From NCBI GenBank assembly GCA_040902105.1, contig JBBDXW010000074.1:175177-239176 (forward strand): a stretch of 64,000 nucleotides of DNA, written 5' to 3'. The notes beneath the pieces are model-generated. The model saw nothing but the letters and a program-made list of their open reading frames with translations. It was not told where the DNA came from and searched no databases. Position numbers and translations under genes: made by a program. This document shows positions 1-8,084 of the stretch, one piece after another; the first letter of the stretch is position 1, and every line of letters starts with the position of its first letter. This DNA is from IDS-8 sp040902105 (GTDB taxonomy: Bacteria > Pseudomonadota > Gammaproteobacteria > Steroidobacterales > Woeseiaceae).

Positions 1-77
1 TGTAGGAGGCCGCCATTGCGGGCGACCTGCGTCCACCCTGACCGCTGCGCAGGTCGCCCGCATGGCGGGCTCCTACA
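1..77. repeat. REP-like inverted repeat, copy 1
   Basis: Two convergent arms start with TGTAGGAG and end with CTCCTACA. They enclose GCGGGCGACCTGCG and its complement, so the whole unit can fold into one long hairpin. The same head recurs at 23405-23483 and 63965-64000, and a diverged form lies at 33566-33629. It lies upstream of the symporter pair and outside any gene. This is a BIME-like pair of repetitive extragenic palindromes; no transposase is nearby. Confidence 0.85.
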
Positions 78-169
78 AAGGGCAATAGATACCTTTGCGT
101 GAACGGTGAATATTGCGTCGTGCTCTGATAGATTGTGCGCCCAATAATCAGAAACTCCGAAAGGTCAGA

Positions 170-427
170 ATGACTCCCGCAAATCGGTCCGCTTACTGGC
201 GCGCCAACCTTGGCCTTGTTGCTGCAAGCATGGCGGTCTGGTTCGTCTGCTCTTACGTGTTCGGCATCCTGCTGGTCGAGCAGATGAACAAGATAACGAT
301 CGGTGGTTTCAAACTGGGATTCTGGTTTGCGCAGCAAGGCTCGATTTATATTTTTGTGGTTTTGATTTTCTTCTATGCCTGGCGCATGAACAAGATCGAC
401 CAGAAATACGACGTGCACGAAGACTGA
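170..427 (+). CDS. DUF4212 symporter small subunit
   Basis: An 85-residue protein with two membrane helices (about residues 15-37 and 52-74), a typical DUF4212 protein. The conserved features are the N-terminal AYWRANL, the central IGGFKLGFWFAQQGSIY block and the C-terminal FDVHE-like tail (YDVHED). DUF4212 proteins are always found next to a VC_2705-type sodium:solute symporter and are regarded as its small subunit in the inner membrane. An ATG 57 bases upstream is open in frame, but the ATG at 170 has AAGG six bases before it and gives the normal family length. The gene is eight bases upstream of the large symporter and surely co-transcribed. The solute is unknown. Confidence 0.88.
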   Translation: MTPANRSAYWRANLGLVAASMAVWFVCSYVFGILLVEQMNKITIGGFKLGFWFAQQGSIYIFVVLIFFYAWRMNKIDQKYDVHED

Positions 428-435
428 TCCACGTC

Positions 436-2238
436 ATGGAGTTGAAAGCCCTGACGTATCTGGTGGTCGGCGCGACGTTCGCGCTGTACATCGCCATAGC
501 CTTCTGGTCGCGGGCGCACAATACCGGCGACTTCTACATCGCCGGAAAGGGCGTCTCGCCGATCGCGAACGGCATGGCCACGGCGGCGGACTGGATGAGT
601 GCCGCCTCCTTCATATCCATGGCGGGCCTGATTGCATTTCTCGGGTACGACGGTTCTGTGTACCTGATGGGATGGACCGGGGGCTATGTTCTGCTTGCGC
701 TGTTCCTCGCGCCCTATCTCAGAAAGTTCGGCAAGTTCACGGTCCCGGAATTCATCGGCGAGCGCTATTACTCCAAAACGGCCCGCATCGTCGCCGTCAT
801 TTGCCTGATCTTTGTCTCGTTCACCTACGTTGCGGGGCAGATGCGCGGTGTCGGCATCGTTTTCTCGCGGTTTCTCGAAGTCGATGTCAATGTCGGACTG
901 ATGGTCGGCATGGGCGTCGTATTCGTGTACGCGGTACTGGGCGGGATGAAGGGCATCACGTACACACAGGTTGCCCAATACTGCGTGCTGATTTTCGCCT
1001 ACACGGTGCCGGCCGTTTTTATTGCTATCGAGATTACGGGCAATCCCGTTCCGCAACTTGCGTTCGGCGGCGATATCGCGGGCAGCGGCGAAAGTCTGCT
1101 CGGTAAACTGGACGACATCGTTACGGCGCTGGGGTTCAATGAGTACACGAGCGGGACCAAGAGCAAGATCGACGTCTTCTGTATCACGCTGGCCTTGATG
1201 GTGGGAACCGCGGGCCTGCCGCACGTCATCGTGAGATTCTTCACGGTACCGAAAGTGCGCGACGCGCGCATCTCCGCCGGATACGCGCTGCTTTTCATTG
1301 CGGTGCTGTACACAACGGCGCCGGCCGTTGGTGCGATGGCGCGTTACAATCTCGCCAACACGATACTGCCCGGCGAGGTTGGGACCGAGACGGGAAATCT
1401 GCTCTACGAAGAGCGGCCGGCCTGGATGAAAAACTGGGAGCGGACGGGACTGGTGACGTTCGACGACAAGAACGGCGATGGACGTATCCAGTATTACAAC
1501 GACAGCAACCCGGATTTTGCCGGCTCCGCGAACAGCTACGGATGGCGGGGCAGCGAATTGTCCGTCGACAACGACATCGTGGTGCTCGCCAACCCGGAAA
1601 TCGCCGGCCTGCCGAATTGGGTGATCGCGCTGGTCGCGGCGGGCGCAATCGCTGCGGCCCTTTCGACGGCGGCCGGTCTGCTGCTCGTTATTTCAGCCGC
1701 GGTTTCGCACGATCTGGTCAAGGGGATTTTCGTTCCGGGAATCTCCGAAAAGAACGAGTTGCGTGCGGGTCGCATTGCCGCCGCATTTGCCATTATTGTT
1801 GCCGGCTACCTGGGATTCGACCCTCCGGGCTGGGTCGCGCAGGTCGTTGCATTCGCCTTTGGCCTGGCGGCCGCATCGCTGTTCCCGGCGATTCTGCTGG
1901 GAATTTTCTTCAAGCGCATGAACAAGCAGGGCGCGATCGCGGGCATGCTGACCGGCTTGCTGTTTACGTATGGCTACATCGAGTACTTCAAGGGCTTGTT
2001 CCTCAAATGGGCCGGATCTCCGTGGGGGGATGACGTTGCTACCGAGTGGCTGTTCGGTATTTCTCCGGAAGGCATCGGCGTCATCGGTATGCTTCTGAAC
2101 GTGCTGGTGGCGCTGAGTGTAAGCTACGTAACAGCGCCGCCACCGGACAGTATCCAGGAACTCGTGGAACACATCCGTATTCCCCGGGGAATCAAGATCG
2201 AAACAAGTTTTCGTGCAGCCCCTGATGTCCGAAAATAA
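436..2238 (+). CDS. Sodium:solute symporter, VC_2705 subfamily
   Basis: A 600-residue inner-membrane protein of the solute:sodium symporter (SSS) family, in the subfamily that pairs with DUF4212 proteins. It has about 13 predicted membrane helices, with the SSS-typical GNGMATAADWMSAASF region in the second helix. Members resemble acetate permease ActP, but the substrate of this subfamily is not settled. Between helices, at about residues 344-355, there is a soluble insertion with an EF-hand-like loop, DKNGDGRI, followed by YYND. The ATG at 436 is the first in frame. The downstream CDF transporter gene overlaps its last 14 bases. Confidence 0.85.
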   Translation: MELKALTYLVVGATFALYIAIAFWSRAHNTGDFYIAGKGVSPIANGMATAADWMSAASFISMAGLIAFLGYDGSVYLMGWTGGYVLLALFLAPYLRKFGKFTVPEFIGERYYSKTARIVAVICLIFVSFTYVAGQMRGVGIVFSRFLEVDVNVGLMVGMGVVFVYAVLGGMKGITYTQVAQYCVLIFAYTVPAVFIAIEITGNPVPQLAFGGDIAGSGESLLGKLDDIVTALGFNEYTSGTKSKIDVFCITLALMVGTAGLPHVIVRFFTVPKVRDARISAGYALLFIAVLYTTAPAVGAMARYNLANTILPGEVGTETGNLLYEERPAWMKNWERTGLVTFDDKNGDGRIQYYNDSNPDFAGSANSYGWRGSELSVDNDIVVLANPEIAGLPNWVIALVAAGAIAAALSTAAGLLLVISAAVSHDLVKGIFVPGISEKNELRAGRIAAAFAIIVAGYLGFDPPGWVAQVVAFAFGLAAASLFPAILLGIFFKRMNKQGAIAGMLTGLLFTYGYIEYFKGLFLKWAGSPWGDDVATEWLFGISPEGIGVIGMLLNVLVALSVSYVTAPPPDSIQELVEHIRIPRGIKIETSFRAAPDVRK

Positions 2239-3118
2239 CGCAGAATCGGACGACAACAGAAAACGCGTGCAGATCGCGCTCGCGATGACCGGCACGTTCA
2301 TGCTGGTGGAAGTCGTCGGCGGCGCATTGTCCGGCTCGCTCGCGTTGCTGGCCGACGCCGGCCACATGCTGACGGACACGATGGCGCTCGGCCTTGCGGC
2401 CGTGGCATTTCGTGTCAGTGCTAAGCCGGCCGATGCGAAACGCAGCTATGGCTATCACCGCTTCCAGATCCTTGCGGCCTTCGTCAATGGCCTGTTACTG
2501 ATCGGAATCGTCGGCTGGATTCTCATGGAGGCGATAAGCCGTTTCATGTCGCCGCCCGCGGTGATGGGCAGGCTCATGCTCGTTATCGCCGGGGCCGGCC
2601 TCATCGTCAATGTGGCGACGTTTCTCGTCCTGCACGGCGGCGACCAGGAGAACATGAACATTCGCGGAGCGGCGCTGCACGTGATGGGCGACCTGCTGGG
2701 ATCTATGGCAGCAATCGTCGCCGCAATGACCATCATTTTTACAGGCTGGATGCCGATTGATCCGCTACTGTCGATGCTTGTTGCTGCGCTCATCCTGAGG
2801 AGTGCATGGCGCCTGGTAAAACACAGCGCTCACGTACTGCTCGAAGGCGCGCCGGAATGGTTCGACGTGGAGCAGATGCGGCAGCGCCTGAGTATGGCGA
2901 TACCCCAGATCGTCAGCATTCACCATGTCCATGTCTGGGGTCTGACACTGCAGCGGCTGATGTTGACGATGCACGTGTGTGTCGCGGCGCGGGATAATGA
3001 TGCAACACTGATCGTGCGGCAGGTCAAGAGGATGCTCAAAGACGAATTCGGCATCGATCATTCGACGATCGAAGTCGAATACGAACACTGCGCAGACGAG
3101 CAGGCCGCCGATTGCTGA
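2225..3118 (+). CDS. Cation diffusion facilitator (zinc/cobalt efflux)
   Basis: A 297-residue CDF transporter that exports divalent metals (Zn2+ and relatives) from the cytoplasm in exchange for protons. The transport-site motifs are DAGHMLTD at residues 44-51 and HVMGD at 152-156, each giving the HxxxD metal site of helices II and V. Six helices are followed by a cytoplasmic ferredoxin-like domain containing HHVHVWGL. A GTG twelve bases upstream is possible, but the ATG at 2225 is preferred. Translation starts inside the symporter gene, suggesting coupling. The protein resembles CzcD/ZitB; exact metal specificity is not determinable. Confidence 0.88.
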   Translation: MSENNAESDDNRKRVQIALAMTGTFMLVEVVGGALSGSLALLADAGHMLTDTMALGLAAVAFRVSAKPADAKRSYGYHRFQILAAFVNGLLLIGIVGWILMEAISRFMSPPAVMGRLMLVIAGAGLIVNVATFLVLHGGDQENMNIRGAALHVMGDLLGSMAAIVAAMTIIFTGWMPIDPLLSMLVAALILRSAWRLVKHSAHVLLEGAPEWFDVEQMRQRLSMAIPQIVSIHHVHVWGLTLQRLMLTMHVCVAARDNDATLIVRQVKRMLKDEFGIDHSTIEVEYEHCADEQAADC

Positions 3119-3134
3119 CGCTTGCGATTGACGC

Positions 3135-3668
3135 TCAATCCTCCGGCTGCACGACGCCGATATACGGCAAGGTCCGGTTCCGCTCCGCGTAGTCGAGACC
3201 GTAGCCCACGACCCACTCGTCGGCAATGTTGAATCCCACGTAGTCGATATCGACGTCCACTTCGGCGCGCTCGGCTTTGTGCAGCAGCGCGCAGGTGCGA
3301 ACGGAAGCCGGCCGGTGCGACCGGAGCATGCCAATGAGGTAGTGCAGGGTTTGACCCGTATCGACGATATCCTCGACGATTAACACGTGTTTGCCTTCGA
3401 TATTGCCGCGCACATCCATCACCAGCCGTACGGCGCCGCTCTGGATGCTGCCCTCTTCGTAGCTTGAAACGGCGATGAACTCGATGGTCCTCGGTATGCT
3501 GAGTCGGCGCGATAGGTCGGCGAGAAAAATAAACGATCCTTTCAGTACGCCAATGAGCACGAGCGCTTCCTTGTCGGCGTAGTCGGCCGATATCTGCAGC
3601 GCCAACTCGTCAACCCGGCACCGGATGTCGGCCTCACTGATCAGTACTCGCGGATTGACGCTGCTCAC
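3135..3668 (-). CDS. hpt: Hypoxanthine phosphoribosyltransferase
   Basis: Purine salvage enzyme that converts hypoxanthine (and guanine) plus PRPP to IMP (GMP) in the cytosol. The PRPP loop IVEDIVDTGQT lies at residues 97-107 and the pyrophosphate loop LKGS at 42-45. A SSYE block precedes the flexible loop. The frame is open for 87 codons further upstream, but that region has no family similarity. A GTG at 3668 with AAGGAA about seven bases before it gives 177 residues, the usual HPRT length. The gene is convergent with the CDF gene and divergent from the alanine/glycine symporter. Confidence 0.9.
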   Translation of the reverse strand: MSSVNPRVLISEADIRCRVDELALQISADYADKEALVLIGVLKGSFIFLADLSRRLSIPRTIEFIAVSSYEEGSIQSGAVRLVMDVRGNIEGKHVLIVEDIVDTGQTLHYLIGMLRSHRPASVRTCALLHKAERAEVDVDIDYVGFNIADEWVVGYGLDYAERNRTLPYIGVVQPED

Positions 3669-3846
3669 AGAGGTTCCTTGTCGCGATTCTGGCGACTGCG
3701 GCGGAAAGATGCATTCTATCGCAGCGGCGAAGAAGGCCGGTCGATACGCGGGGATTTTTCTGGTCCAATGCCGGCGGTGCCGTTGCCACCGCATACGAAG
3801 GCACGGCACACTCTCGACCAACCGTTCACCGTGGGGAGGGATATCG

Positions 3847-5220
3847 ATGGAACAGCTGCACGCCGCGCTGACGCAGATCAATTCCTTTGTCTGGGGTCCG
3901 TTCCTGCTGATTCCGCTGTTGCTGCTCACCGGCCTGTACCTGACGGTGCGCCTGGGGGGTTTACAATTCCGGGTTATCGGGCACGCGCTGTGGCTGGCAT
4001 TGATCCGGCGCAGGGAACGCCGCGCGGAGATCGGCGACGTGTCGCACTACCAGGCCCTGGCGACGGCGCTGGCGGCAACCATCGGTGTGGGCAATATCGC
4101 CGGGGTGGCAACCGCTATCGGTATCGGTGGGCCGGGCGCGCTTTTCTGGATGTGGATGACCGGCCTGGTCGGCATGGCCACCAAGTACTCGGAGGCGCTG
4201 TTGGGTGTGAAATATCGGCGCACCGACGCCCGCGGCGAACAGAGCGGCGGCCCGATGTACTACCTGACCTACGGTGTCGGCGGTGCCTGGGGAAGGGCAC
4301 TGGGCGTGTCCTTCGCGGTGTTTGGCGCGGTGGCCGCCTTCGGTATCGGCAACATGGTGCAGGCCAACACCGCTGCGTCGCAGCTGCAATCCGCCTGGGG
4401 CGTGTCGCCATCCTTGAGCGGTCTCGTCATGATGATCGTTGCGGCGGTGGTCATCCTGGGTGGCATCAAGAGCATTGCGCGTTTCGCCGCGGCCGTGGTG
4501 CCGCTTATGTGCGTGCTCTATATCATCGGCAACCTGGCGGTGTTGTTCGTGTTCGCCGAGCGCTTGCCTGCGGCGATCGCACTGGTGTTCACCGACGCCT
4601 TCAGCGGAACTGCGGCCGCGGGCGGCTTCACCGGTGCGGCGGTGATCCTGGCGATCCAGATGGGCGTGGCGCGCGGCATCTTCTCCAACGAGTCCGGTCT
4701 CGGCACCGGCGCCATCGCGGCCGCTTCGGCGATCACCGACAAGCCGGTGCGTCAGGCCATGGTGTCGATGACCCAGACCTTCATCGACACTCTGATCATG
4801 GTCAGCTTCACTGCGCTCGCGATCATCGTCACGGGCGCCTGGACGCAGGAAGGACTCGTGGGTGCGCCGATGACCGCCTGGGCGCTGGAGCAGGGCCTGG
4901 GCGGCGGCTGGGGCACGCATGCCGTAACCATCGGCGTGTTGATTTTCGCCTTCACCACGATTCTCGGCTGGTGTTACTACGGCGAACGCTGCATCGAGCG
5001 CCTGGTCGGGCGCCACGGCGTGATGCCGTACCGGCTGGTGTTCTCGGTAACGGTGTACTTCGGTGCGGTGCTGTCTCTGGAACTGGTGTGGACTTTCTCC
5101 GATATCGCCAACGGATTGATGGCACTGCCGAACCTGATCGGCCTGTTGTTGCTGTCGGGCATCGTGGTCGCGGAGACGCGGGCCTATTTTGCCAACCGGA
5201 ACTGGCGTGACGCGGAGTAA
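3847..5220 (+). CDS. Alanine/glycine:cation symporter (AGCS family)
   Basis: A 457-residue inner-membrane sodium- (or proton-) coupled amino-acid importer of the AGCS family (AlsT/DagA type). Signature segments are ALAATIGVGNIAGVATAI in the first third and FSNESGLGTGAIAAASA in the middle, both typical of alanine/glycine carriers. About ten helices are predicted. The frame is open far upstream across the hpt promoter region. The ATG at 3847 is chosen because GGGAGG stands just before it and the family N-terminus (FVWGPFLLIPLLLLTG) follows. No glycine riboswitch is recognisable in the 178 bases between this gene and hpt. Confidence 0.88.
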   Translation: MEQLHAALTQINSFVWGPFLLIPLLLLTGLYLTVRLGGLQFRVIGHALWLALIRRRERRAEIGDVSHYQALATALAATIGVGNIAGVATAIGIGGPGALFWMWMTGLVGMATKYSEALLGVKYRRTDARGEQSGGPMYYLTYGVGGAWGRALGVSFAVFGAVAAFGIGNMVQANTAASQLQSAWGVSPSLSGLVMMIVAAVVILGGIKSIARFAAAVVPLMCVLYIIGNLAVLFVFAERLPAAIALVFTDAFSGTAAAGGFTGAAVILAIQMGVARGIFSNESGLGTGAIAAASAITDKPVRQAMVSMTQTFIDTLIMVSFTALAIIVTGAWTQEGLVGAPMTAWALEQGLGGGWGTHAVTIGVLIFAFTTILGWCYYGERCIERLVGRHGVMPYRLVFSVTVYFGAVLSLELVWTFSDIANGLMALPNLIGLLLLSGIVVAETRAYFANRNWRDAE

Positions 5221-5226
5221 GGAAAC

Positions 5227-5247
5227 GGCGGCGCCCGGCACGCCGCC
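5227..5247 (+). terminator. GC-rich hairpin after the AGCS gene
   Basis: GGCGGCG at 5227-5233 pairs with CGCCGCC at 5241-5247 around a seven-base loop, seven bases after the symporter stop codon. There is no run of T after the stem, so it may be a weak terminator or only an mRNA 3' end stabiliser. Confidence 0.4.
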
Positions 5248-5358
5248 GCGGCAAATCCACGACCTTTGTGCCAACCGGGCTCCTGCGCCCGTCTCCTCGC
5301 CGCTGCGCGGCACATCGGCGCACCTTCGCACGCGGCCGGATTTGTCATATCGTATGGA

Positions 5359-5372
5359 GGTAACCGGTTACC
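5359..5372. promoter_or_regulatory. LacI-type operator 1 (eda-kdgK)
   Basis: Perfect 14-bp palindrome GGTAACCGGTTACC, 118 bases before the eda start chosen here. The same sequence recurs at 7204-7217 and the ACCGGT core at three further transcription-unit heads of the pectin locus. A centre with CG in an even palindrome is typical of LacI-family sites, and a LacI gene lies in the locus at 13424. The remaining part of 5248-5490 shows no gene. Confidence 0.75.
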
Positions 5373-5490
5373 CTGACTGGCCGCAAACCGACGCCGCTTT
5401 GTGGACCGGATGCAGGTTGACGGACATTCACAATGCCTGACGAAGGCGATGGAGAGCCCCGAGGGCGCGAGTACGATATGGCGAACGACC

Positions 5491-6138
5491 GTGACTATCG
5501 ATAAACGACTGGAAGATCGATTGACAGGAGCCGGCGTGGTGCCGCTGGTCCAGGCGGACGCGCCGCAAACGGCAATCGCGATCAGCAACGCGTTGCTTGC
5601 GGGCGGTCTCTCGGTGATCGAAGTCGTCCTGCGTACGGACGCGGCCTTGCGCTGCCTCGAAGCTGTCAGCGACGCTGTGCCGCAAGCAATTGTCGGCGCA
5701 GGAACGGTACTCAGCCGCGCACAAGCCGAGGCTGCGGTCGAGGCGGGAGCAAAATTCATCGTCTCTCCCGGTCTCGATGATGAGGTCGTTGCCACGGCCA
5801 AAGCGCACGGCTTGCCCGTATTTCCGGGCGTCGCAACAGCCTCTGAAGTTCAGCATGCTTTTAATCTCGGCTTGCGCATCGTCAAGTTTTTCCCGGCGAA
5901 CGTCGCCGGCGGGACCGCGATGATCAAGGCACTCAGTTCCGCATTCCGTGAGATGCGATTCATGCCGACCGGCGGCATCTCGGCGTCGAATCTCGCGGAT
6001 TACCTGTCGCTGCCGTCGGTCGTCGCCTGCGGCGGCAGCTGGCTGACGCCGGCTGCCGCCGTCGAACAAGGCGACTTCGCTAAAATTACGGGCCTCGCGG
6101 CGGAGGCCGTCGCGATTGCGCGGTCGCGACGCGCCTGA
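5491..6138 (+). CDS. eda: KDPG/KHG aldolase
   Basis: Class I aldolase that splits 2-keto-3-deoxy-6-phosphogluconate into pyruvate and glyceraldehyde-3-phosphate, the last step of uronate breakdown and of the Entner-Doudoroff pathway. The Schiff-base lysine is K132 in VKFFPAN and the catalytic glutamate is E44 in VIEVVLRT, almost the same numbers as in E. coli Eda (K133, E45). PTGGIS and GGSWL form the phosphate-binding end. The GTG at 5491 gives 215 residues; an in-frame ATG at 5449 would add 14 non-conserved residues. No start has a good ribosome site, so the exact start is uncertain. It is probably co-transcribed with kdgK. Confidence 0.9.
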   Translation: MTIDKRLEDRLTGAGVVPLVQADAPQTAIAISNALLAGGLSVIEVVLRTDAALRCLEAVSDAVPQAIVGAGTVLSRAQAEAAVEAGAKFIVSPGLDDEVVATAKAHGLPVFPGVATASEVQHAFNLGLRIVKFFPANVAGGTAMIKALSSAFREMRFMPTGGISASNLADYLSLPSVVACGGSWLTPAAAVEQGDFAKITGLAAEAVAIARSRRA

Positions 6139-6179
6139 CCAGGTCGAGTACCGGCTTCGATAACGAGGAGATGGACAAC

Positions 6180-7208
6180 ATGGCAGAGTTTCTGTCGTTC
6201 GGCGAAATCATGCTGCGCTTGAAAACACCCGGTAACGAACGGTTTTTTCAATCGTCGTCGTTCGAGGCGACCTTCGGCGGCGGCGAGGCGAACGTCGCCG
6301 TGGCGCTTGCCGGTTTTGGCCTGAATTCGGGCTTCGTATCGGCGTTACCGCCGAACGACATCGGCGACGCCGCGATCCGCGAATTGCGCGGCTTCGGCGT
6401 TGATACCACTGCCATTCGGCGCGCGGGGCGCCGGGTCGGAATCTACTTCCTCGAGACCGGCGCAAACCAGCGCCCATCGAAAGTGATCTACGATCGGGCG
6501 GACTCATCCATCGCACAAGCGGGTCCCGGCGATTTCGATTGGGATCGTATCTTCGACGGCGCGAAATGGTTTCATATTACGGGCATCACGCCCGCGCTGA
6601 GCCAGTCTGCCGCGGATCTCAGCTTCGAGTCAGTTAAAGCCGCGAAGGCAAACGGCATAACGGTATCCTGCGATTTCAACTATCGCGGAAAACTCTGGAA
6701 GTACGGTAAGACAGCGGTCGAGGTGATGCGCGAACTGGTGAAGTTCGTCGATATTGGAATCGCCAACGAAGAAGATTGCCAGAAGGCTCTGGGTATCACG
6801 GTCGATGTTGACGTCAAGAGCGGCGACCTCGACCGCGCCAAGTACGAAGCGCTGAGCCACAAGATGATGGGGGCGTATCCGAACCTCTCGGTCATGGCGA
6901 TCACCTTGCGCGAGTCCATGAGCGCAGACCGCAACGGCTGGTCGGCGTGCCTTCGGGACGAGGACGGTTTTCGCCTGTCGCGGCGCTACGAAATCGACGA
7001 TATCGTCGATCGCGTCGGCGGCGGCGACAGCTTTGCGTCCGCACTCATCTACGGCCTTACCGCCTACGACGATCGGCAGCAGTCGCTCGAGTTCGCGGCG
7101 GCAGCGAGCTGCCTCAAGCATTCGATCCCGGGCGATTTCAACCGGGTGTCGGTCGCCGAAGTGCGCAACCTGCTGGGCGGCGATGCCTCCGGCCGGGTGC
7201 AACGGTAA
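6180..7208 (+). CDS. kdgK: 2-keto-3-deoxygluconate kinase (PfkB family)
   Basis: Phosphorylates 2-keto-3-deoxygluconate to KDPG, the substrate of the upstream Eda. It is a ribokinase/PfkB-fold protein of 342 residues: GGGEANVAVA at residues 33-42 is the first signature and DRVGGGDSF near residue 283 contains the catalytic aspartate and anion hole. Two ATGs are available. The one at 6171 directly abuts GAGGAG, while the one at 6180 lies nine bases after it, so 6180 is preferred. The gene follows eda by about 40 bases. An operator palindrome overlaps its stop codon. Confidence 0.88.
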   Translation: MAEFLSFGEIMLRLKTPGNERFFQSSSFEATFGGGEANVAVALAGFGLNSGFVSALPPNDIGDAAIRELRGFGVDTTAIRRAGRRVGIYFLETGANQRPSKVIYDRADSSIAQAGPGDFDWDRIFDGAKWFHITGITPALSQSAADLSFESVKAAKANGITVSCDFNYRGKLWKYGKTAVEVMRELVKFVDIGIANEEDCQKALGITVDVDVKSGDLDRAKYEALSHKMMGAYPNLSVMAITLRESMSADRNGWSACLRDEDGFRLSRRYEIDDIVDRVGGGDSFASALIYGLTAYDDRQQSLEFAAAASCLKHSIPGDFNRVSVAEVRNLLGGDASGRVQR

Positions 7209-7217
7209 CCGGTTACC
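7204..7217. promoter_or_regulatory. LacI-type operator 2 (overlaps kdgK stop)
   Basis: Second perfect copy of GGTAACCGGTTACC. It includes the TAA stop codon of kdgK and lies 29 bases before the ATG of the next lipoprotein gene. It may control a separate promoter for that gene or act as a roadblock for read-through from eda-kdgK. Confidence 0.7.
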
Positions 7218-7246
7218 CGTCAGCGACATCCCAGGGGAGTCCCTCA

Positions 7247-7783
7247 ATGAACCATTGTTTAGTCCATCGCCTTGCGGCGGTACTCGCGGCGGGGATCGTC
7301 CTCGCAGCCTGCGGCGGGGAGCATTCGCCGGCCGGGCACAGTGTCGTCAGCTCCGGCAAGGAGGCGACCGGGCTCGAAGCTGTGCCTGCGGAAGTTCTGC
7401 AAGCGGCACGTGCCGCGCGCCCGGAGCTTCGCATCGAGGACGCCGAGCAGGAGGTCCGAGGCGGCCAGGAATACTACGATATTGCGGGAAAAATGCCCGA
7501 CGGCTCCGAACTGGAGCTGGATATGACGACCGTGGACGGGGCCTGGACGGTGGTGGAAATTCAGCGTGACATTGCACTGGTCCAGGTCGCTGAGGGCGCG
7601 CGACAGGCGCTGTCGACCGTGAAACCGGACTGGGGACCGACGCGTATCATCGAGAGTGACCAGGGCGACGGCGTCATCATTTACGAGTTTTTGGGTCCCG
7701 GGCCGGATTCCGGCGAGATCAAGATCGAAGTGAAGCTGGAGGACAACCAGGCCGAAGCGCTGCGCGACGAGTGGGTCCATTAA
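7247..7783 (+). CDS. PepSY-like lipoprotein
   Basis: A 178-residue predicted lipoprotein. The signal peptide ends in a LAAC lipobox near residue 20. The remainder looks like two PepSY-type repeats: each has a helix rich in acidic and alanine residues (PAEVLQAARAARPEL; AEGARQALSTVKPDW) followed by a YYDI or YEF strand and an acidic strand. PepSY domains are often small inhibitory or chaperone-like modules in the cell envelope; the function here is unknown. The start at 7247 has GGGGAG nine bases upstream. Its operator (7204-7217) places it in the pectin regulon. Whether it assists the TonB receptor encoded next is speculation. Confidence 0.7.
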   Translation: MNHCLVHRLAAVLAAGIVLAACGGEHSPAGHSVVSSGKEATGLEAVPAEVLQAARAARPELRIEDAEQEVRGGQEYYDIAGKMPDGSELELDMTTVDGAWTVVEIQRDIALVQVAEGARQALSTVKPDWGPTRIIESDQGDGVIIYEFLGPGPDSGEIKIEVKLEDNQAEALRDEWVH

Positions 7784-7969
7784 CAGCCCAACCGCGGTGT
7801 TGGCATTCCGGGCAGGACCTTACGGGCGGAAATCCGCCGCACCTCGCTCGAGCTCATCGTAACATCTTGATATTGCATACTATTACGCCTTCGACGCGCC
7901 CCGTCCAGCCGTTCCCGGCAAGGCAGCGATTCGCGCCGCCGCCGACGGCTAGTCATTCCAAAAAGGGTT

Positions 7970-7997
7970 TGACACCGGTGTCATAAATTGTAATATT
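7970..7997 (+). promoter_or_regulatory. Promoter with overlapping operator 3 (TonB receptor)
   Basis: TTGACA (7970-7975), a 16-base spacer and TAATAT (7992-7997) form a good sigma-70 promoter 88 bases before the receptor start. The perfect palindrome TGACACCGGTGTCA (7971-7984) covers the -35 element and half the spacer, so a bound LacI-type protein should block polymerase. The rest of the 301-base gap 7784-8084 holds no gene. Confidence 0.75.
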
Positions 7998-8084
7998 CAG
8001 CGTGTCGCACTGGCTTCCGACCCGCTCGAAGGCTGGCCGGGGGACAACGAAATTGGCGCTGCCTGAAACCTGAGGGGGGAAACA

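Noticed and set aside
3669..3846. Possible glycine riboswitch before the alanine/glycine symporter
   Set aside because: The expected conserved glycine aptamer core is not visible; only a normal promoter-sized gap is present.
3678..5210. A 510-codon open frame overlapping the alanine/glycine symporter
   Set aside because: It is frame-shifted relative to the symporter and has an arginine/histidine-rich, motif-free translation.
5449..5490. ATG 5449 as the start of eda
   Set aside because: The extra 14 residues lack family similarity, and starting at GTG 5491 places the catalytic K and E at the family positions.
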